From Alcanivoracaceae bacterium (GTDB lineage Bacteria > Pseudomonadota > Gammaproteobacteria > Pseudomonadales > Alcanivoracaceae): a stretch of 64,000 bases of DNA. The position numbers were made by a program, and so were the translations under genes. The stretch spans positions 434,001-498,000 of the forward strand of contig JARGPN010000009.1 of assembly GCA_029213045.1 (NCBI GenBank), read 5' to 3'. Shown here one piece after another: positions 8,877 through 17,794 of the stretch; positions within the stretch are counted from its first letter, which is position 1; each line of letters opens with the position of its first letter. The notes under the pieces are model-generated. The model was not told the origin of the DNA. It saw only the letters and a program-made list of their open reading frames with translations, and did no database searches.

Positions 8877-9929
8877 ATGGATGCCTTTAAAGCACTCTTC
8901 GCCGACGTACCATCAATTAGCATCGTGTACATTCGTTCTCTTTTGGCGCTAGGTAAAGAGCATGACGTCAATCTGCTCTCGACCTGTCATGAATTGGGAA
9001 TAGATGACGGCGCGTTGGGCTCTCCCGAAGGCGCGGTTTCGATAAATCAGCTACTAAGCCTGCTCGAACATGCCGACAAGCAACTGCCCAACAAAGATTG
9101 GGCGTTGAAACTAGGGTTATCTTGGGGCTTAAACACCCACGGCATGACATCGCTTCCGCTGTTTCATCGCAACAATCCAGTAGCGATTGCCCAGCTCGCG
9201 CTCAGTAACATTTCTCTACGCCTGCCGTTTATTGAGTTGACGCCTCATCTCGATGGGGATGATCTCCTTATCGACTTTAGCGAGAACTGGCCGTTAGCCA
9301 AGGTGCGTCATCGCGTGCTCGACATGTATTTTGGCATTCTAGTTCGCTTCGTCACACAGATGGGCAAGTCCGTCACCCTGTGCGTCGACACGCAACACGC
9401 AGGACAAGGCACGCATTTGTATGAAATTGAAGGCTGCACCGTAAAAGGCGGCCATCCTCATAATCAATTAATCATGCATGACTTCAATGACGGTGATTTT
9501 TTACCGGCCAGCTCGCAGACGAAACCTGAAAGAACTAAACAAACGTCGCAGAACCAACAAATGCTGTTGCTAATTCGCCGACTCATCACATTAGATCCAG
9601 GACGAAGCTGCACCATCGAGCGAGTGGCGGAAAAGCTGGGTTCTACCCCACGCACACTAAGTAGATACCTCAGGGCGGCAAGTCTATCGTTTAGCGAAAT
9701 GCGGAACGGTGTTCGCGCCCAGCATGCGCAGCGTTATTTACGCGAATCGACCATGCCGATCATCGATATTGCAGAAAAACTCGGATACAGCGACCAAGCC
9801 AGCTTTAGCAAAGCGTTCAGAGGATGGACACAGCAAACACCTGGAGACTACCGACGCACGCATCGCGCCACAGAGGTCGCCGAAAAATCTGTGGGACCTA
9901 GCAACATCAAAAACAAAAAAAGGGCCTAA
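8877..9929 (+). CDS. AraC-family transcriptional regulator with arabinose-binding-type N domain
   Basis: A 350-residue regulator. Residues about 20-205 match the N-terminal sensor domain seen in OruR/ArgR-like AraC proteins (PF12625 type). The C-terminal 100 residues hold two helix-turn-helix motifs: TIERVAEKLGSTPRTLSRYL, then PIIDIAEKLGYSDQASFSKAFRGW with the usual TPGDYRR ending. It diverges from the GH3-RND operon and is the obvious candidate to control it; the small molecule sensed may be the operon's substrate or product (inference). The stop codon lies in the loop of the terminator hairpin at 9915-9941. It resembles the second AraC protein of this window (21463-22479) in domain plan. 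Confidence 0.92.
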   Translation: MDAFKALFADVPSISIVYIRSLLALGKEHDVNLLSTCHELGIDDGALGSPEGAVSINQLLSLLEHADKQLPNKDWALKLGLSWGLNTHGMTSLPLFHRNNPVAIAQLALSNISLRLPFIELTPHLDGDDLLIDFSENWPLAKVRHRVLDMYFGILVRFVTQMGKSVTLCVDTQHAGQGTHLYEIEGCTVKGGHPHNQLIMHDFNDGDFLPASSQTKPERTKQTSQNQQMLLLIRRLITLDPGRSCTIERVAEKLGSTPRTLSRYLRAASLSFSEMRNGVRAQHAQRYLRESTMPIIDIAEKLGYSDQASFSKAFRGWTQQTPGDYRRTHRATEVAEKSVGPSNIKNKKRA

Positions 9930-9941
9930 CGGCCCTTTTTT
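9915..9941. terminator. Bidirectional intrinsic terminator between the AraC gene and the SCP2 gene
   Basis: The sequence has an A-run plus GGGCC (9915-9926), loop TAAC, and GGCCC plus a T-run (9931-9941). The stem is flanked by A and T runs on both sides, so it can work for the plus-strand AraC gene and for the converging minus-strand SCP2 gene, which ends at 9969. The TAA of the AraC gene is the first three bases of the loop. Confidence 0.88.
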
Positions 9942-9968
9942 AAAACAAATTATGACGCTACCGATAAA

Positions 9969-10358
9969 TTAAGCGGTAACTTCTTTAATTTGCTGCTGTA
10001 GTGCCATTTGAGACGCTGTTGGCTGTGCAGTTTGCAACGCCATCAACTTGCTCATATCGCCTTCGATGCGAATTTGGCCGGTCATAAAGCCCTGCATACC
10101 TGCAGACTGGTCGCCTTCGATAAAGATACGTTTTGCCAAATCAGCAGGCAAAATCATCGTTGTGCTACCGTCATCGTGATGGCCGTCTTCCAGCATGCCA
10201 CCAACCAGCGCCATGTGCTTGTCGCCGTTAGGGCCACCGTTAACAGTGATATTGATAACCAAACCAGCAAGTGCGGCTGGCGTTTCTACGTCACCGGCTG
10301 CGGCGCGCAACTCTTCAACTTTGGCAAACCACTCGTCAGACAAAAATTCTAGGCTCAT
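9969..10358 (-). CDS. SCP2 sterol-binding domain protein
   Basis: A 129-residue single-domain protein of the SCP2 (sterol carrier) type, a small cytosolic fold with a hydrophobic tunnel that binds lipids or acyl-CoA. Typical features are the beta-strand VINITVNGG, the TTMILPADLAKRIFIEGD region and the FMTGQIRIEGDMSKLMALQ segment that ends most bacterial SCP2 domains. The C terminus is rich in Gln and Ala. GGAG lies 7 bases upstream of the ATG. It lies downstream of the P-II gene on the same strand, about 150 bases away. It may be transcribed from its own promoter. The ligand is unknown. Confidence 0.85.
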   Translation of the reverse strand: MSLEFLSDEWFAKVEELRAAAGDVETPAALAGLVINITVNGGPNGDKHMALVGGMLEDGHHDDGSTTMILPADLAKRIFIEGDQSAGMQGFMTGQIRIEGDMSKLMALQTAQPTASQMALQQQIKEVTA

Positions 10359-10484
10359 TCGATTTCTCCACTAATTTAGTTGGCCTGTACACCCGCACTC
10401 GGTATTCCGAGCATATTCAAACGAGCGTTCGAAAGGGTCCCCGTACCTTAAAGGAAAGGCTGGAATCAAGGCAATAGCACATTT

Positions 10485-10499
10485 GCCCGCAATGCGGGC
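10485..10499. other. Short inverted repeat downstream of the P-II gene
   Basis: GCCCGC-AAT-GCGGGC is a perfect 6-base stem with a 3-base loop just past the stop of the P-II gene. No T-run follows on either strand, so it is at best a weak or factor-assisted terminator, or an RNA-stabilising hairpin. Confidence 0.3.
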
Positions 10500-10506
10500 C
10501 AAAAGG

Positions 10507-10857
<351 letters not shown>

Positions 10858-10971
10858 TCAGTGGCGCCACCACGGCCCCATCAGTCGACCAAGTGTCACA
10901 TATTCACAGCCGCGACCATAGACACCGATTCATTTTTTAACATAGAAAAGGTCAAGGCTTCGGTACGGTGA

Positions 10972-11841
10972 TTAGTGCAACGCATTGAACATCTGACGAC
11001 GATAGCGACTCGCAAGAGGGTCGCCTTTAGGCAAACAGTCAAAAACTTTCAATAACGAGGCTTTAGCAATACCGTCTCGATAGTCTGGATAATTTCTCAA
11101 CAGTTGAATCAGCGCATCGAGACCCGCCTCAAACTGCCCCGCCGCCGCCGCGCGCATACCAAACAAATGCAAATCTTCCGCCGTCGGCGCTGACGTAATG
11201 CGATCAGATAATTCAGACAATGCTAATGCTGGCTGCTCACTCACCTCTTCAAGCAAGGCAAAGCGATTTCTGAAAGGGCGTAACTCGGGGACATCCTCGG
11301 CAATTTCTGCAAGCACGGATTGCGCGTCGTCGAGCTGACCTAGACTTAATAAATATTCGACCAACGCTGCCCGCAATAAGTGTTTATCAGGCTGCTGCTG
11401 CAACGCATGCCGCAAAGCTTGCTCCGCTTGTGGACCTTGGCCATGGGCCATGGCCAATTGGATTTGCTCCAAGAACGACGCAAGCTGCTCTTCTTCAGTC
11501 TGCCCCTGACCCAGCACGGGGGCCAACCATTCGCGTAACGCCGATTCAGTTTGTGCGCCGGATAATTCGTTCACCAAACGCCCTTGAAATACTAATTTCA
11601 GCGTCGGCAAGCTGCGTACACCAAATTGACTGGCAACCACTTGTTGCTCATCGGCATTTACTTTGACCAATAACACTTGGCCGTTAAGTTCCGTAACAAG
11701 CTTTTCCAGCACCGGTGCCATTTGCAGGCACGGCTGACACCAGTCCGCCCAGAAATCAATAATAATGGGAACCTGCATAGACCGTGCTAGCAGGTCCTGA
11801 ATATTTTGCTCAGTGGCTTCAAAAATAAGCGGTTCTGACAC
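10972..11841 (-). CDS. cnoX: Thioredoxin/TPR protein, CnoX (YbbN)-like
   Basis: A thioredoxin domain (residues about 1-105) is joined to a helical TPR-like region, as in CnoX/YbbN, a chaperedoxin that protects cytosolic proteins under oxidative stress. The active-site motif is WCQPC with Cys35 and Cys38, so both redox cysteines are present, unlike the E. coli protein, which has lost the first. The cis-proline is in RSLPTLKL. I place the start at GTG 11841, which has AGGAG 7 bases upstream and gives MSEPLIFEATEQN; an ATG-initiated frame 16 codons longer has no good ribosome site. It is 289 residues, near the usual length. It lies alone between the MltF-like and P-II genes. Confidence 0.87.
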   Translation of the reverse strand: MSEPLIFEATEQNIQDLLARSMQVPIIIDFWADWCQPCLQMAPVLEKLVTELNGQVLLVKVNADEQQVVASQFGVRSLPTLKLVFQGRLVNELSGAQTESALREWLAPVLGQGQTEEEQLASFLEQIQLAMAHGQGPQAEQALRHALQQQPDKHLLRAALVEYLLSLGQLDDAQSVLAEIAEDVPELRPFRNRFALLEEVSEQPALALSELSDRITSAPTAEDLHLFGMRAAAAGQFEAGLDALIQLLRNYPDYRDGIAKASLLKVFDCLPKGDPLASRYRRQMFNALH

Positions 11842-11917
11842 CCAAACACTCCTCGCTATATCAAAAAAAGACGCACTGTATGCGCGCAAAGAGTGTAACC
11901 CGTTTACGTGACTTGCC

Positions 11918-14029
11918 CTAGTCGTTCGCTCTAGGCTTTTTTACATCAGCCTTTAAATAAAGCACATAACGCTCACGAATATCGCGTACATATCCGACCG
12001 GCTCCGTACCACGCACATAGCCGAAGCGGGCTCGACGGAAATACTTTGGCTGCGACAGCAACAACATGGCGCTTTCTACGTTGCCAAACCACACGTCTGG
12101 GTTCTTGCCTAGTTGCTTTGCCAAGCGTCGCGCATCTTGCACATGGCCATGACCTGCGTTATACGCAGCAAGCGTAAAATAGACTCGCTCTTCGATCGGC
12201 AAATAGTGGGGAAAGCGATCTTGCAGCCAATGCATGAAATCGACACTTGCCGCCACATTTTTTTCTGGCGGCCGTACATCTTTATAACCAAATTGACGAC
12301 CAGTACGCGGCAACACTTGCATTAACCCAACGGCTCCTGCGTAGGATTGTGCTTTTGGGTTAAACCGACTTTCTTGATACATCTGCGCCGTCAACAAGCG
12401 CCAATCTAAACTATTTTCCAGCGCATGCTCATAAACCAATTCGTCATACGGAGAGATAGCTTTGCCGGGCTCGACGCGATCCTCACGATATTTCGTTATG
12501 GACTTTGGCTCATTAAAATAACGATTGAAGTAAATATTATAGTGCAGGCTTTTATAAGATTTTCTTGCATATTGGTTGAGCGCGGCAAGCAGCTGGGCCT
12601 GATCTTTACGCACCACCCAGCCAATATTCTTCGGCTCAGCGAAATCGTAAACAACTCGGATATCATCACGGAAGGTGGTTTCCATCGCAGCAAGATGACT
12701 GTCCGCAATGGTGTAATCAAACTGCCCTTCTGCCACTTCCGCGATAAGCATTTCCGATGTTGCATTGGGCACCTCAACAACCTTAATGCTAACACCACTA
12801 TTTTTTAGCGCTGTTAACGTTTCGAAGTACGAATGCTGAGGATTAACTGCAATGGTTTTTCCATTCAACTGCTCTAACGCCACTATATCCTTCGCTCCGG
12901 CAGCGCCTACAAGCTTTTCTGTCACCACCAGATACCGGCGGCTGAATGTCCAGCCTTTCGCTTTGCGCTCTTCCGACTCGGTCATCGAGGCGGCAATAAC
13001 GTCGCCATAACCGCTTTGCAAGGCCACATACATTTCTTCTGGGCTATCTCGAACAATAACGCTCACTCGGAGCTTATTATTCTTGGCAAATTCATTAATC
13101 AACTCATAGTCAAAGCCCATTAGTTCACCACGCCACAAAAAATAACTCGCAGGGTTATTCGTTGTAATAACGCGCAATGTGCCGCTTTGTTTAATATCCG
13201 CCCATAGCCGCTTTTCTTTTTCTGCCCGCGATGCGACGACCCTTGTTGCAACGAGGAATTCGTTAAGCGCATGCCTCAACGCTTTATTGTCGGTGCGCAT
13301 CGCCCAAGCAATCTCCCGATCCTTGCTAATCACAGGGCCAATCACCACCCCAGGCACCAACGGCACTATGCTGTCTGCGATATCTGAATCGAGCACGGTT
13401 GCCTGATAGGTTCCATCAGCAACTCCGTCGAGCATCTCCCAGTCCGATAAAGTGCCGGGGGCAAGCGCCACACTAAAATTCGGATTTTCCAAGGCTAAGC
13501 GCTCTAAGGTACTGCGCCACGCTGTGCCTTCCGGGACGGTAACGGTAAGCGCGCCCAAGGAATCTAACGCTTTGCCTTTCATTGCACTCGGCAAAATAAG
13601 CGCCTCTTGAACGACTGCCAACGGCGCACTGAAGGCAATTTTTTCTTCGCGTTTCACAGTGTGCGTGAGGTTGGTAACAATTAAATCCGCAGCGCCGTTA
13701 TTGAGCAGATTTATTAGATTCGAAAAATCATCCGCGTACACCCACTCGGGAGTAAGCCCTAATGAGGTGACGAAATCCTCGGCAACTTCTCGGTAGGTAT
13801 GAATAGGAAAGCCGTCACGAGGCAACGCTAAATCGTCGTCGAAACGCGGCGCTAGCAATCGCACATATCCGCGCTCTCGCAGCTCCGACAAGTCACCCGT
13901 CTCAACGTAATTTTCAAATGGCTTGCCGGCGGCCTGCTCACCGTTAGGCTTATCACAGGCAGCTAAACAGAGCGCTGAAATTAAACTCAGTAAAAACGTA
14001 TTTAGATTGCGCAAACGCAGTGTTCGCAT
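11918..14029 (-). CDS. Membrane-bound lytic transglycosylase, MltF-like, with two solute-binding domains
   Basis: A 703-residue lipoprotein, longer than E. coli MltF (about 518). The signal peptide ends in a lipobox (LCLAAC, Cys25) followed by Asp26, the classic inner-membrane retention signal. Two type-3 solute-binding domains follow (about 48-275 and 282-505), the second starting GTLRVITTNNPASYF. The lysozyme-like lytic transglycosylase domain (about 528-690) carries the catalytic Glu553 in MYQESRFNPKA, then AGAVGLMQVLP and TLAAYNAGHGHV. MltF has one regulatory binding domain that controls the catalytic domain, so the duplication here is unusual. It follows the transglutaminase operon on the same strand after a 218-base gap in which I see no clear terminator or promoter. 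Confidence 0.87.
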   Translation of the reverse strand: MRTLRLRNLNTFLLSLISALCLAACDKPNGEQAAGKPFENYVETGDLSELRERGYVRLLAPRFDDDLALPRDGFPIHTYREVAEDFVTSLGLTPEWVYADDFSNLINLLNNGAADLIVTNLTHTVKREEKIAFSAPLAVVQEALILPSAMKGKALDSLGALTVTVPEGTAWRSTLERLALENPNFSVALAPGTLSDWEMLDGVADGTYQATVLDSDIADSIVPLVPGVVIGPVISKDREIAWAMRTDNKALRHALNEFLVATRVVASRAEKEKRLWADIKQSGTLRVITTNNPASYFLWRGELMGFDYELINEFAKNNKLRVSVIVRDSPEEMYVALQSGYGDVIAASMTESEERKAKGWTFSRRYLVVTEKLVGAAGAKDIVALEQLNGKTIAVNPQHSYFETLTALKNSGVSIKVVEVPNATSEMLIAEVAEGQFDYTIADSHLAAMETTFRDDIRVVYDFAEPKNIGWVVRKDQAQLLAALNQYARKSYKSLHYNIYFNRYFNEPKSITKYREDRVEPGKAISPYDELVYEHALENSLDWRLLTAQMYQESRFNPKAQSYAGAVGLMQVLPRTGRQFGYKDVRPPEKNVAASVDFMHWLQDRFPHYLPIEERVYFTLAAYNAGHGHVQDARRLAKQLGKNPDVWFGNVESAMLLLSQPKYFRRARFGYVRGTEPVGYVRDIRERYVLYLKADVKKPRAND

Positions 14030-14247
14030 AAATGGAGGACCTAGTTAACTTTGGCTGCCACGTATGGCATGCCAAACACAACATTGGCGAAAACAGCTAA
14101 GCATTTGCGCCCCATAATCGATGACAAGTCACCGCGAGATAGCGAGTGACTACGCCAGCCACTGCTCCCATGCTAGGGACAGAAAGCGGACACGACCACC
14201 CTTGACAGGACGGCAATCAGACGAAGGGGAAGGTGTACCGCTGACCA

Positions 14248-15129
14248 CTAGCCACTGTGGCGGGCAACATCTACAGAGACCGATAACTGGTGTTGCGCAC
14301 CGCCAAATATCACACCTTTCAACGGCGTCACATCAGCGAAATCGCGGCCCGCGGCGAGCATGATGTGCTGCACGCCAGGCTGAACATTATTGGTCGGGTC
14401 AAAGGCCACCCAGCCGTCGTCCAAATTGTGCACAGCAAACCACGCATGGGAGGCATCGGCGCCCACCATTTTCTCTTCGCCCGGCGGAGGCAATGTTTCT
14501 AAATAACCACTCACATACCGCGCCGGCAAACCGACGCTGCGGACGCAGGCAATGGCTAAATGGGCAAAATCTTGGCATACGCCCGCGCGCTGAGCCAACA
14601 CATCTGCCAACGGTGTACTAATGGTTGTCGAGGCGGGGTCATATTTAAAGTCAGTAAAAATGCGTTTATTTAAATCCTTCACGGCTTCCAGCAGCGGCCG
14701 GCCGGGCAAAAAGGATAGCAACGCGTATGCACGCACATCTTCAAGCAGCGGCGCCAACTCAGACGGCAAAACGAATTCACGTACAGACAATAATGCTGAA
14801 TCTAAACTCGCAGCCAATTGGTCACGCACAGCTTCCCAAGGAGTATCCTTCATAAACAGCAATGGCTGTGACAAATCATCCACATGAACATCGCTGTATA
14901 CCGTGACAGTTAATTCTCGATGCGGCTGTAAAATATGAAAGCTTGTAACCTGGTTGCCGAAGTAATCCTCACGCTGAGAGGTGTAATCCGGCGTAGGATG
15001 AATAACAAAACGACTGCGCACACATTGTTGACCGTGCGCTGTTAACGGCGACATGCGTGCTTCGTTAAAACAATGACTGACGACATCTGGATACTGGTAG
15101 CGAGTGGTATGCCGAATGCGATAGTTCAT
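14248..15129 (-). CDS. Transglutaminase-like cysteine peptidase domain protein
   Basis: A 293-residue cytosolic protein with an N-terminal beta domain (YRIRHTTRYQYPDVV) and a transglutaminase core. The triad is visible: Cys185 in GVCQDFAH, His228 in ASHAWF and Asp244 in FDPTNN. This protein type (COG1305) is regularly found next to ATP-grasp/alpha-E genes in bacteria, where a role in making or cleaving amide-linked peptides has been proposed. ATG at 15129 overlaps the upstream stop (TGATG), with GGAG 8 bases upstream; a GTG one codon earlier is also possible. It is the last gene of the three-gene operon led by the DUF2126 protein. Confidence 0.88.
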   Translation of the reverse strand: MNYRIRHTTRYQYPDVVSHCFNEARMSPLTAHGQQCVRSRFVIHPTPDYTSQREDYFGNQVTSFHILQPHRELTVTVYSDVHVDDLSQPLLFMKDTPWEAVRDQLAASLDSALLSVREFVLPSELAPLLEDVRAYALLSFLPGRPLLEAVKDLNKRIFTDFKYDPASTTISTPLADVLAQRAGVCQDFAHLAIACVRSVGLPARYVSGYLETLPPPGEEKMVGADASHAWFAVHNLDDGWVAFDPTNNVQPGVQHIMLAAGRDFADVTPLKGVIFGGAQHQLSVSVDVARHSG

Positions 15130-17708
15130 CACAACAACTCCGTTCGTGTCGGGGCGAGCTGGTATGCATCCGAGGTGTGGCTAAAGTAGCGCTGGGTCAA
15201 AAACTCTGAGGCTTTTCGAACGCGCTTCTCGACATTGGTTAGCAAGCCATCAAGCACGGTCCGCACGCCACTTTCATCATTGACCTTAACTAACCGATTC
15301 AAATCGGCCAATTGAAACTCGGTATAAAGCTTCAAAATAATGCGTTGCTCGTCGTTCAAGGAATGAGAGCGCTCTACGGGCTGGCTTTGCGGCAAGCGTT
15401 CTACCAGCTCGCTAATTTTTCGCACCTGATAGGCTAGCGACCGTGGATGTCGAACGTCGAGTAACATCAAATCGAATACTGTACTCGGGCTTTGCGCCGC
15501 GCGATAACGGCGTCGATGCGAGCTGAGACTTTCTTGATTTACCAGCAGAGCTTCTAAAATTAAATGCTCCACCACCTCGCTGCTGCGAAATAGCACGGTG
15601 TGTCTAACCAAGCCGGACAACTGTAGCGCACGTTCCATCCGGCGACCGATATTGAATAAATACCAGCCGCTTTCATGGGGCATGCTTTCCTGAGTCTGTC
15701 CGAAAAATGCCATTAAGCACCCCAACAAACTGTCGAGATTATTCTGTAACGTGACAAAGCTCGGCTCGCCGTCTGCTATCGACTGCAAAATTTCATCGAT
15801 ATCATCAATCACGCGCCATGTGTCGACGGACCAAATATCTCTTACATTGAAAGCGCTCTGCATCAGCAAGTTCAGCGTGCCGATTAAGCTTCCAGGGTGA
15901 TTCGGATCTGTCGCCATCCGCATAATTTCCGCGCGCGGGTTGCGCATTTTTTCCTTAGCCTCGTCCCCCACAAATCCAGGAAACATTCCAGTTTGGAATG
16001 TAAGGGCCACAAGCAACCGTTCGAGCACTTGTAAATCAGAGTCATCGCGGTAATCGTCGTAATCACTGAGCTTGTAAATAACACTGCGCAAAACCCGCAA
16101 AATTGCTTCCGCTCGCGCCGCGTAACGACCAACCCAATACAGATTTTCACCGGAACGCGATGTGAGAGCGACCTCGTGAACCGCAGCGCCTACGCGAGCT
16201 TGTGGGGACGGCCATAGACTGGTTTGGTCATCCGGCTTATCCGCCAAGACCCACGTGTCTTTGCTTAAGCCGCCAGTTTGGTTAGTAATAAAAACCGAAT
16301 GCTCATCTGGCGCAGTACGGGTTAAGCCGCCGGGCATTACGTCGTAATCGCCTTGGTGGGCGGTTAAAAAGGTGCGCAGCAATGCGCGACGCGGAACAAT
16401 TTTTTCGTCACGCAGTGACGGTGCCGTAGAGCAACTCAACACTTGCTGACCGACATACAGATATGGCGCGGAGAGGATCTGCGTTTTAAGCGTTTCTAAT
16501 CCTGCTTTATCGAGAGAGCTAGCAAAAATTGAGGGTAAGCGTCTGTCTATTGGCTTAATCACTAAATCAGCCAGATTCTTTAACACGTGATCACGGGCAG
16601 TCTTATCGCCACACCACCACGTCGCCGCAGACGGCAGTAATATCTCTTCACCAAGAATTTTTTGAGCGATATTCGGCAAGAAAGGATTCAGCGCAGGACT
16701 TTCTAGTAAACTCGATCCCAATGGATTAGCAATCACCACATTTCCTTGCCGCGCCGCCTCGAGCAAACCCGGCACACCCAATAGGGAATCTTCACGCAGC
16801 TCAAGGGGATCACAAAAGGTATCGTCTACCCGCCGCACAATGATGTCGACCTGCTTAAGACCATCGATGGACTTCATCCACACTTTTCCGTCACGAACCG
16901 ACAGGTCATCACCTTGCACTAAGGTATAACCCAGATACGAGGCTAAGTAAGCGTGCTCAAAGTACGTTTCGTTGCGCGGCCCCGGTGTCAGCAACACCAC
17001 GTGTGGGTCATCTTTTTTGTCGGCCATTAGGCCGCTTAACATTGCCCGCAAATTTCTAAAAAATAATGACAGTCGATGCACTTGGTTGTGGCGAAACTCC
17101 GCCGCCATCACCCGCGTCATCGCGGAGCGTGTTTCCAAGGCATAGCCCGCGCCGGATGGTGCCTGAGTTCGATCGCCGATCACCCACATGCGCCCATCTG
17201 GGCCACGGGCCAAGTCTGCTGCGTACAGCAATAACTGCTGCTGCTCACTGTCTAACGTTTGGTCGCAGGGGCGTAAAAAACCTTGATGGGAAAAAACGAG
17301 TTCTGGCGGCAATAGACCGTCACGAATTAAATGGCGAGGGCCGTATAAATCTCGAAGAATGTAATCCAGCAAACGGGCACGCTGTTTTAATCCCGCGCTA
17401 ATTACCGCCCAGTCCGCACTGCTGATCATTAAGGGAATCGGATCCAGCTGCCATGTGCGTTGCTGGCCCCGCGGATCGTTGTAAACGTTGTACGTAACAC
17501 CGTTTTCGCGCAGCAGTCTACTCGACTCCAAACGACGACGTTCCAGTTCGCCGCCACGCAATCGTGACAAATCCTGCATTAATATTTGCCAATGCGCATG
17601 CGGTGCTTTTTCTAGCGGCACCCACATTTCATCGTAACCGGAAGCCGCCTCTCCATAGCTAGCGCCCAAATCTAAAAGCGCAGCGCTCTGCCTCGCTTCA
17701 GCAGTCAT
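15129..17708 (-). CDS. Circularly permuted ATP-grasp / alpha-E fusion protein
   Basis: This fuses two domains often encoded separately. The N-terminal part (about 1-480) is a circularly permuted ATP-grasp domain with ENGVTYNVYND, DPIPLMIS, GDRTQAPSGAGYALETR, LLTPGPRNETYFEHAYLA and LVIKPI. The C-terminal part (about 520-850) is the helical alpha-E domain (SRSGENLYWVGRYAARAEAILRV cut at 520s, then YLFNIGRRMERALQL). ATP-grasp enzymes of this class are predicted amidoligases, joining a carboxylate to an amine with ATP. The partner genes encode transglutaminase-fold proteins. The start is uncertain: ATG 17708 needs no unusual codon, while GTG 17741 adds 11 residues; neither has a clear Shine-Dalgarno. 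Substrate unknown. Confidence 0.87.
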   Translation of the reverse strand: MTAEARQSAALLDLGASYGEAASGYDEMWVPLEKAPHAHWQILMQDLSRLRGGELERRRLESSRLLRENGVTYNVYNDPRGQQRTWQLDPIPLMISSADWAVISAGLKQRARLLDYILRDLYGPRHLIRDGLLPPELVFSHQGFLRPCDQTLDSEQQQLLLYAADLARGPDGRMWVIGDRTQAPSGAGYALETRSAMTRVMAAEFRHNQVHRLSLFFRNLRAMLSGLMADKKDDPHVVLLTPGPRNETYFEHAYLASYLGYTLVQGDDLSVRDGKVWMKSIDGLKQVDIIVRRVDDTFCDPLELREDSLLGVPGLLEAARQGNVVIANPLGSSLLESPALNPFLPNIAQKILGEEILLPSAATWWCGDKTARDHVLKNLADLVIKPIDRRLPSIFASSLDKAGLETLKTQILSAPYLYVGQQVLSCSTAPSLRDEKIVPRRALLRTFLTAHQGDYDVMPGGLTRTAPDEHSVFITNQTGGLSKDTWVLADKPDDQTSLWPSPQARVGAAVHEVALTSRSGENLYWVGRYAARAEAILRVLRSVIYKLSDYDDYRDDSDLQVLERLLVALTFQTGMFPGFVGDEAKEKMRNPRAEIMRMATDPNHPGSLIGTLNLLMQSAFNVRDIWSVDTWRVIDDIDEILQSIADGEPSFVTLQNNLDSLLGCLMAFFGQTQESMPHESGWYLFNIGRRMERALQLSGLVRHTVLFRSSEVVEHLILEALLVNQESLSSHRRRYRAAQSPSTVFDLMLLDVRHPRSLAYQVRKISELVERLPQSQPVERSHSLNDEQRIILKLYTEFQLADLNRLVKVNDESGVRTVLDGLLTNVEKRVRKASEFLTQRYFSHTSDAYQLAPTRTELL

Positions 17709-17794
17709 GGAACGACGCTGCCAACAAGAACGGGAACCCACATAGCATCATTTTATCGCTCGGCTTTTCTGCAACATGGTCTGGAGTATAGCAC

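Noticed and set aside
14030-14247. Search for a small gene or promoter in the gap between the transglutaminase and the MltF-like gene
   Set aside because: No open frame with a ribosome site and no convincing -35/-10 pair or hairpin was found.
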